Positions 14,471 to 19,426 of a DNA stretch of 19,426 nucleotides are shown here, piece by piece; position 1 is the stretch's first letter, and every line of letters begins with the position of its first letter. Below the pieces are notes generated by a model. It saw only the letters and a program-made list of their open reading frames with translations. It was not told the DNA's origin and ran no database searches. Source of the DNA: Chloroflexota bacterium (GTDB lineage: Bacteria > Chloroflexota > Dehalococcoidia > Lucifugimonadales > Lucifugimonadaceae); contig PCAX01000026.1 in assembly GCA_002730795.1 (NCBI GenBank), positions 1-19,426 of the forward strand. The letters run 5' to 3'. The position numbers and the translations under genes are program-made.

Positions 14471-15487
14471 ATGATGAAATATTTAGTACTTACGATTGTA
14501 GTAATTTTTGTGCTTTTTGGGTGTAGAGGATTGGGAGATAAGCAAGAAAAATCTCCTGAATTGATAATTTATTCAGGTCGTAGTCAGTCTCTTGTCGAAC
14601 CCATAATTGAGCAATTTAGTGAACTTACGGAGATTCCAGTGAGTGTTAAGTATGGTAAAACTGGAGCGATAGCGGGAATGATTATTGAAGAAGGAAGTAA
14701 ATCGCCGGCGGATATTTTCTTTGCCCAAGATCCTGGTGGTTTAGGTTCAGTATATGATCAACTTGCTGTTTTACCTGACAGCATAAGTAACCAAGTGCCG
14801 GAATGGAGTAGAGACAAAAATGGAAAATGGGTTGGAATATCTGGCCGAGCGAGAGTAGTCGTTTACAATACGGAAACACTTAGAGAAGAAGACCTTCCTG
14901 ATTCCATAGAAGATTTCACTGATCCTGCGTGGAAAGGGCGGATTGGTTGGGCGCCGGGTAACAGTTCTTTTCAGGCTATGGTGTCGGCCATGAGATTAAT
15001 TTGGGGCGAAGATAGGACAAAGGATTGGTTGGAAGGAATAGTTAAAAACGAGCCAAATATATATCCAAAAAACACTCCAATAGTAGACGCCGTTGGAAAA
15101 GGCGAAATTGACGTTGGGTTTGTGAACCACTATTACCTCCATAGATTTTTATCTGAAAAAGGTGAGAGTTTTAAAGCCAGAAATTACTATACTAGGAGTT
15201 CAGACCCAGGTTCTTTGATTCTTGCTGCCGCCGCAGGTATTTTAGAGACCTCTAAAAATAAAGAATCAGCTGAAAGATTGTTGAACTTTATGCTAAGTTC
15301 CACTGGGCAGCAATATTTTGCGGGGCAAACCTTTGAGTTCCCCATCAACGATAAAGCAAAACCCTCACTTTTGCTTCCACAATTGGATGAACTAACAAGA
15401 CCGGAAATCAATTTATCGGATTTATCAGATGTAAAAGGAACCCAGTCATTGTTACTAGAGACCGAGTCGTTAACCGGTGGCAATTAA
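14471..15487 (+). CDS. Iron(III) ABC transporter substrate-binding lipoprotein
   Basis: This is a periplasmic or surface lipoprotein of the FbpA/FutA class, which captures ferric iron and hands it to an ABC importer. I chose ATG 14471 (338 residues): the protein then starts MMKYLVLTIVVIFVLFGC, a compact signal with a lipobox whose Cys18 would be lipidated. A TTG 15 bases further upstream is possible but unneeded. The mature part opens with the family motif LIIYSGRSQSLVEPI, and VGFVNHYYLH holds the tandem tyrosines (about 221-222) that bind iron. RNYYTRSSDPGSLILAA and LLNFMLSSTGQQYFA are also standard. The permease and ATPase are not adjacent in this window, so it is orphaned or paired with distant genes. 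Other oxyanion or metal ligands cannot be excluded. Confidence 0.9.
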   Translation: MMKYLVLTIVVIFVLFGCRGLGDKQEKSPELIIYSGRSQSLVEPIIEQFSELTEIPVSVKYGKTGAIAGMIIEEGSKSPADIFFAQDPGGLGSVYDQLAVLPDSISNQVPEWSRDKNGKWVGISGRARVVVYNTETLREEDLPDSIEDFTDPAWKGRIGWAPGNSSFQAMVSAMRLIWGEDRTKDWLEGIVKNEPNIYPKNTPIVDAVGKGEIDVGFVNHYYLHRFLSEKGESFKARNYYTRSSDPGSLILAAAAGILETSKNKESAERLLNFMLSSTGQQYFAGQTFEFPINDKAKPSLLLPQLDELTRPEINLSDLSDVKGTQSLLLETESLTGGN

Positions 15488-15557
15488 CCTTTTTATCGTA
15501 TAGTGGTTACTTTATAAATTAAAAGTCGATCTATCAGCCTACGTGACTACCGTCACA

Positions 15558-15755
15558 TTAATTAGTCGGGTTATTGGCGTTTTTAAAGTCAGTGGTTTCT
15601 GATTTATCCGGATTCTTCATTTGGGAGAATGCTACTTTTTTCCCTATTTTATAAGCGCTAAACCCTATAATTCCTTCGAGACCAAGGATCCCGAAAACCC
15701 ACATTGCGACGTGAATTATTACATTCATGGTATGTCCGAACCCAAACTCTATCAT
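15558..15755 (-). CDS. Small single-pass membrane protein
   Basis: The 65-residue product from ATG 15755 has GGAG 9 bases upstream, which favours this start over a GTG eight codons earlier. A hydrophobic helix spans about residues 9-31 (MNVIIHVAMWVFGILGLEG onward), followed by a basic turn (YKIGKKVAFSQMK) and a polar tail of Asn, Thr, Asp and Ser. I know no family. It converges on the iron-binding protein gene. A small GTGAC/GTCAC dyad (15543-15556) lies between the two stops. The 275 bases upstream, to the next gene, are AT-rich with nothing else recognisable. Confidence 0.55.
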   Translation of the reverse strand: MIEFGFGHTMNVIIHVAMWVFGILGLEGIIGFSAYKIGKKVAFSQMKNPDKSETTDFKNANNPTN

Positions 15756-16019
15756 TTGTCTAATCTCCAGTTGAAGCACTAATATAAAGGTTTTGCAGGC
15801 AGATTAATTTTGCTGATACTACATAATTATAAACGCTTATTATGGAATTTAATAAAAAAATAAATCGTTTTTAACTCTTTCTAATGAAGAGATAAATAAC
15901 AAAAATATTTTTATTTGATAATTCTGTTGGATATTAATAACTACAATTAATTAAGGTTAGTCATAATCGCGGCAAGGAAACAAATTTTTTTGCCAACTTT
16001 AATTTTGTTTTTTATTTTT

Positions 16020-16023
16020 GAGG
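16020..16023 (+). promoter_or_regulatory. Shine-Dalgarno that fixes the TTG start of the acyltransferase
   Basis: GAGG ends 7 bases before TTG 16031. The following residues (IYRPEIDGLRALSVL) are the exact expected N-terminus of the family, so the TTG start is well supported. Confidence 0.65.
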
Positions 16024-16030
16024 TTATTGT

Positions 16031-18052
16031 TTGATATATCGTCCTGAAATTGACGGACTAAGAGCATTATCTGTATTGGCTGTAGCCCTGTTTCATATAG
16101 ATTTTCCTTTTTTTGAAGGAGGATTTTCAGGTGTTGATGTGTTTTTTGTTATTTCCGGCTACTTAATCACTTCAATGATTGAAAATGAAATCGCTTTAGG
16201 TAAGTTTTCGTTGGTTGATTTTTGGGAACGCCGAATAAGGCGAATATTACCTGCATTAACGTTGGTAATTGTTTTCGTATTGATTTTTGGTGCTATTTTT
16301 ATGGTTCCAAACCACTTTCTAGATTTGGGCCAATCTGTAGGCTCACAAGGAGTTTTTCTGACCAACTATATGTTTTGGAGGGAAACAGGGTATTTTGACA
16401 ACCCCGCTCAGTTTAAACCTTTATTGCACACTTGGTCTTTATCGGTCGAAGAACAATTTTATATTGTTATCCCGTTAGTGTTTTTTTTCTTTAGCAAATT
16501 TCGGGCATCAATTAGAAAATTCATAGTTATAGCGGGCTTGTTAATTTCGTTTTTTAGTAGCTTATATTATGTAGAAAATCACCAAAACGCAGTATTTTAT
16601 TTTCTACCGTTTAGAGCTTGGGAACTTCTTTTTGGATCCTTTCTGGCTCTTAATGTTATAAGGGTAAAATCTTCCAATAGGTGGGTGTCCGAAGTTTTGG
16701 CTACAACTGGAATATTGATTATAATATCCTGTTTTATATTTTACGATGATCGTACTGTGTTTTCTGGTTTATGGGCACTCCCCGTATGTTTGGGAGCGTC
16801 ATTATTTATATGGGGTACCAGTCTAAATAATGGAACTTCGATCATAAAACTGTTTGGTAACAGAGTTGTAACTTTAATTGGTAAAATATCCTATTCATTT
16901 TATTTGATTCATTGGCCTGTTTTATTGTTTGGTACATATTTAATTTTGCGCCCTTTAAAATTTTATGAATCTATTGGTTTAATATTAATTTCTTTTGGGC
17001 TAAGTTACCTATCTTGGAAATATGTTGAGCAGCCAGTTAGGCTGAGGAAGATTTTAATACCTAGAAGATTCGTACTGTCTGGTGGAATTGTTACATTAAT
17101 TTTGTTTCTTGGAATAGGTACCCTTATACATGTCAACAATGGATTTCCTAATAGGTTTAATGATGAGGTAAATAAATATGCAGAGGGCAACACCGATGAT
17201 AATCCTCGGAGGATTGAGTGCCACTATAAGTCAATAGATGAAATATCCAAAGGTAATTTGTGCCAAACAAAATCCAATAAATTAAGAAACAGTGAGCGGT
17301 CGACCTTTATTAGTTGGGGTGATTCTCACGCAGATGCCATGATGCCAGTCTTGGAAAAAATATCCATTGAAAACGATTTATTAATGTTTCATGCGTCAAT
17401 GAATGGATGCCCACCGGTATTAAATGTCGGGAGAATAGACTGGAGTTCCCAACACAACGACGAGTGCGTGTCGTTTAATGAATCTATGTTACAGGCTGTG
17501 GAACAAAAAGATGTTGGTCATGTGATTTTGATCGCTAGGTGGATTGTGTATACCGAAGGTAGGTCGGATATTGAATCATCTACCCTAAGAGAACCGCTAT
17601 TGTACGATTTAGGAGACCGAGGATCTGTTTCGAACGAGTCTTCTCGAAAAATTTTAGAAAAAAAGCTTACCGAAACAGTTGAGCAAATTGTAAATCTTGG
17701 GGCTGATGTTTGGATTATCGAACAACCCCCCGAACAAAATATTATTTCTCCCCCTAATCAATTGGCTCAGTACGCAATTCGTGGAAAAGATGTTTCAACG
17801 CTTGGGGTGAACTTTGATCTCCATAAACAAAGAGAAGGTTCCGTTACAAAATTAATAAATAATGTTGCTAGAAACTACCCAGAAGTTCATGTAATATCTC
17901 CGGATATAGTTTTATGTAACGGAAGTGGAATATGCCCTTTAGCTCGCGATGGAATTTCAATTTACAGAGACGATGACCACCTTACTGTTAAGGGTTCAAT
18001 GTTTTTAACATCCCTATTCAACGAGTTTGTATCGATGACACTTCAAAATTGA
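16031..18052 (+). CDS. OafA-type acyltransferase with C-terminal SGNH domain
   Basis: This 673-residue integral membrane enzyme O-acetylates (or otherwise acylates) a surface glycan. Residues about 4-340 form an Acyl_transf_3 domain of about ten membrane helices, with the family N-terminus RPEIDGLRALSVL, His22 in ALFHID and the FSGVDVFFVISGYLIT signature, followed by RRIRRILPAL. After a periplasmic linker, an SGNH/GDSL-like domain occupies about 420-670. Its nucleophile is Ser432 in WGDSHAD, and the Asp/His pair is in RDDDHL (Asp647, His650). This fusion is the OatA/OafA layout in which the membrane half passes acyl groups across and the SGNH half delivers them to a polysaccharide, LPS O-antigen or peptidoglycan. 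The acceptor is unknown. It converges on the dioxygenase gene. Confidence 0.92.
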   Translation: MIYRPEIDGLRALSVLAVALFHIDFPFFEGGFSGVDVFFVISGYLITSMIENEIALGKFSLVDFWERRIRRILPALTLVIVFVLIFGAIFMVPNHFLDLGQSVGSQGVFLTNYMFWRETGYFDNPAQFKPLLHTWSLSVEEQFYIVIPLVFFFFSKFRASIRKFIVIAGLLISFFSSLYYVENHQNAVFYFLPFRAWELLFGSFLALNVIRVKSSNRWVSEVLATTGILIIISCFIFYDDRTVFSGLWALPVCLGASLFIWGTSLNNGTSIIKLFGNRVVTLIGKISYSFYLIHWPVLLFGTYLILRPLKFYESIGLILISFGLSYLSWKYVEQPVRLRKILIPRRFVLSGGIVTLILFLGIGTLIHVNNGFPNRFNDEVNKYAEGNTDDNPRRIECHYKSIDEISKGNLCQTKSNKLRNSERSTFISWGDSHADAMMPVLEKISIENDLLMFHASMNGCPPVLNVGRIDWSSQHNDECVSFNESMLQAVEQKDVGHVILIARWIVYTEGRSDIESSTLREPLLYDLGDRGSVSNESSRKILEKKLTETVEQIVNLGADVWIIEQPPEQNIISPPNQLAQYAIRGKDVSTLGVNFDLHKQREGSVTKLINNVARNYPEVHVISPDIVLCNGSGICPLARDGISIYRDDDHLTVKGSMFLTSLFNEFVSMTLQN

Positions 18053-18100
18053 AATATTTTTTAAACGGCTTGGTTTTTTCTGATTATGACCTAAAACGAA

Positions 18101-19104
18101 TTATGCTTCGCAATCGGGATGACCATCTTCCCATCTGGAGAATTTAATTTCATCCGATCCTTTCTGATTGATTTGAGACATTTTTTTCCTGCAATCAAGC
18201 CACATCTTTTTCCAAAGGACCGGATCCCTGAGTTCAGACTTTGGATTATTTCTACTTCTGGCGATGAAGCCAGGGAAGGCTGATCTACCGGTGCTTTGCC
18301 CGGTTGGGTTGTATCTTAAATCAAAACTCCATCTCATTCTGTTTGAAATATTCGGTAAAGAGGAGTGAACGGTGCGTTTATGCATAAAAATAGCGGAACC
18401 TCTTTTCATAGGTAATGGGACTCCATTTTCATGGTCAAATAGTTTCATCGGGATTTGACGGCCCCCTTTGAACACGGATCCATTTCCATCATAATTATTG
18501 CAGTGGGTAAGCAAATCTCCTTTATGGGTTCCTGGTACCACGAATAAGGGCCCCGCTTCTTCAGGTGTGTCAGTCAATGAAAACCATACCGTTATCATAT
18601 CGGTTTCATCAGCCTCATCGGTGACTACTCCGTGGTCTTGATGCCAAACTGTGGCTCCTATGATAGGATTGCCTCTTCATTTTTTGGCAATCTATGTTCC
18701 GGTGGCTTTATGCGCACATGTTGGACAGGGTTTGAAGTTATTTCACCTCCAATGAGATTTTCAACAACGTCCAGTAATTTGTCGGCTACAAGGGTGTTAA
18801 AGATGGCTGGACCACCCCAGAATGGAGTGTCTGGTTTTACATCGGAAAAAGGTAGTGAAAAATCAAAATACTGAGCGTGTATTCGCCGGGTTTCATTATA
18901 AATTTTAATTATTCTTTCATCGAACGGTAAATCATCGTAAGTAGATTCAATTTCCTTTTCCTCATAAAGTTCGTCACAGAGATTGTCTAACACACCTTCA
19001 TATTCGTTTATTACGGGATCCAAGATTTTTTTGGGATCCAGAACATCCTCAACTAAAACATATCCTTGGGTGTTGAATTTTTCTGTTATGGTGTTCGTAT
19101 TCAT
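18101..19104 (-). pseudogene. Phytanoyl-CoA dioxygenase-like (PhyH) gene with one frameshift
   Basis: Two minus-strand frames make up one PhyH-type Fe(II)/2-oxoglutarate dioxygenase of about 334 residues. The first (from ATG 19104) runs to a TAG at 18660-18658. The second continues from about 18670 to TAA 18103-18101. The metal-binding H-x-D (WHQDHG, codons 18643-18635) lies between the two intact ORFs and is seen only when the frame is changed. The distal His is in RTVHSSLPN and an Arg follows in SFDLRY, giving a complete 2-His-1-carboxylate set. The junction lies between 18671 and 18676, consistent with one missing base in a G-rich spot (GAAGAGGC). Fully conserved residues on both sides argue for either a recent mutation or a sequence error. 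The ribosome binding site (AAGGGGG) is 14 bases from the ATG, unusually far. Substrate unknown. Confidence 0.85.
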
Positions 19105-19274
19105 ATTAAACTGCTATTCCCCCTTATTTTAATTACTAATTAAGTAATTTGAGAAGATTTTATGTTAGTTTGTCGAAAAACAGTACATAAAATGTAACAT
19201 ATCTTTTTTCGGAATATTACCATGCTAAGAGAATTCTGGGAATTACAAAATCGTTAAGGAATCTAGTTAGTTTT

Positions 19275-19426
19275 ATGGAATTAAATAAAAGTTTATTATT
19301 GCAAATTTATAGACGGATGTGTTTGATTCGTTTCTTCGAAGAAACAGTCATTAAGATACACGGTTCAGGGGAATTGATAGGACCTGCTCATCCCTACATT
19401 GGCGAGGAGGCGGTTGCAGTTGGAGC
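19275..19426 (+). CDS. Thiamine-diphosphate dehydrogenase E1 component, alpha subunit (partial)
   Basis: The first 50 codons of a gene that leaves the window. The product starts MELNKSLLLQIYRRMCLIRF and continues with FEETVIKIHGSGELIGPAH and YIGEEAVAVG, the N-terminal signature of pyruvate, branched-chain or acetoin dehydrogenase E1 alpha subunits. The IRxFEE helix is followed by the GxxxGPxHxxxGEEAVAVG loop, whose His lines the active site. The enzyme would decarboxylate a 2-oxo acid with thiamine diphosphate. Which 2-oxo acid cannot be told from this part. AAGGA is about 13 bases before the ATG. The 170 bases upstream (19105-19274) form the divergent promoter region shared with the dioxygenase gene. 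Confidence 0.88.
   Translation, partial: MELNKSLLLQIYRRMCLIRFFEETVIKIHGSGELIGPAHPYIGEEAVAVG

Noticed and set aside
15543..15556. GTGAC-TACC-GTCAC dyad between convergent genes, as a bidirectional terminator
   Set aside because: The stem has only five pairs and no T-tract on either strand, so it is too weak to call.
1..19426. CRISPR arrays, transposases, integrases, rRNA, complete tRNA genes, toxin-antitoxin or defence systems
   Set aside because: I looked for regular direct repeats, recombinase motifs and RNA folds on both strands and saw none beyond the tRNA-Val 3' half.

Overview
The window is an AT-rich bacterial chromosome segment with short intergenic gaps, occasional TTG starts (two backed by strong Shine-Dalgarno sequences) and a mix of housekeeping and accessory genes. 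Direct-sulfhydrylation methionine genes, two cytoplasmic-type sulfatases, a PhyH-like dioxygenase, DinB/GNAT genes and a lipoprotein iron-binding protein suggest a free-living, probably marine heterotroph. An uncultivated low-GC lineage, for example one related to SAR202 Chloroflexota, would fit, but that is inference and no phylogenetic marker is present.

Layout. 1-2900: a possible C-terminal remnant, then a minus-strand metY-metX operon (O-acetylhomoserine sulfhydrylase, homoserine O-acetyltransferase). Its leader carries a clear intrinsic terminator just before the metY ribosome binding site, plus a competing upstream arm, which is an attenuation or riboswitch-like arrangement. 2900-3820: a GNAT acetyltransferase, the 3' half of a valine tRNA with no 5' half (an integration-site hallmark) and a tiny membrane ORF. 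3820-5300: sulfatase 1 (minus). 5540-7530: a small membrane-anchored coiled-coil protein followed by dhaL and dhaK (plus). 7530-7965: apparently decayed small ORFs. 7966-10481: a more GC-rich aldo/keto reductase (minus), divergent from sulfatase 2 (plus). 10486-11497: a DinB-like protein and a GNAT (minus operon). 11699-13744: a 681-residue uncharacterised protein that resembles an alpha/alpha-toroid carbohydrate-active enzyme. 13929-15755: a DUF805 membrane protein, an orphan iron ABC-transporter binding lipoprotein and a small membrane protein. 16031-18052: an OafA-type acyltransferase with a C-terminal SGNH domain. 18101-19104: a phytanoyl-CoA dioxygenase-like gene broken by a single frameshift. 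19275 to the end: the start of a thiamine-diphosphate-dependent dehydrogenase E1 alpha gene.

How the genes may work together. metY and metX make homocysteine from acetylated homoserine and sulfide. Two sulfatases of different types, a DhaK/DhaL kinase for three- or four-carbon ketoses, an aldose-type oxidoreductase and the toroid-like enzyme would suit uptake and breakdown of sulfated sugars or small organosulfates. They are not one operon, however, and no transporter, sulfatase-maturing enzyme or DhaM phosphodonor is present, so this link is only a hypothesis. The most checkable unusual signals are the metY leader attenuator, the tRNA-Val 3' half with its overlapping inverted repeat, and the two broken genes. 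I found no CRISPR array, rRNA, complete tRNA, integrase or transposase.
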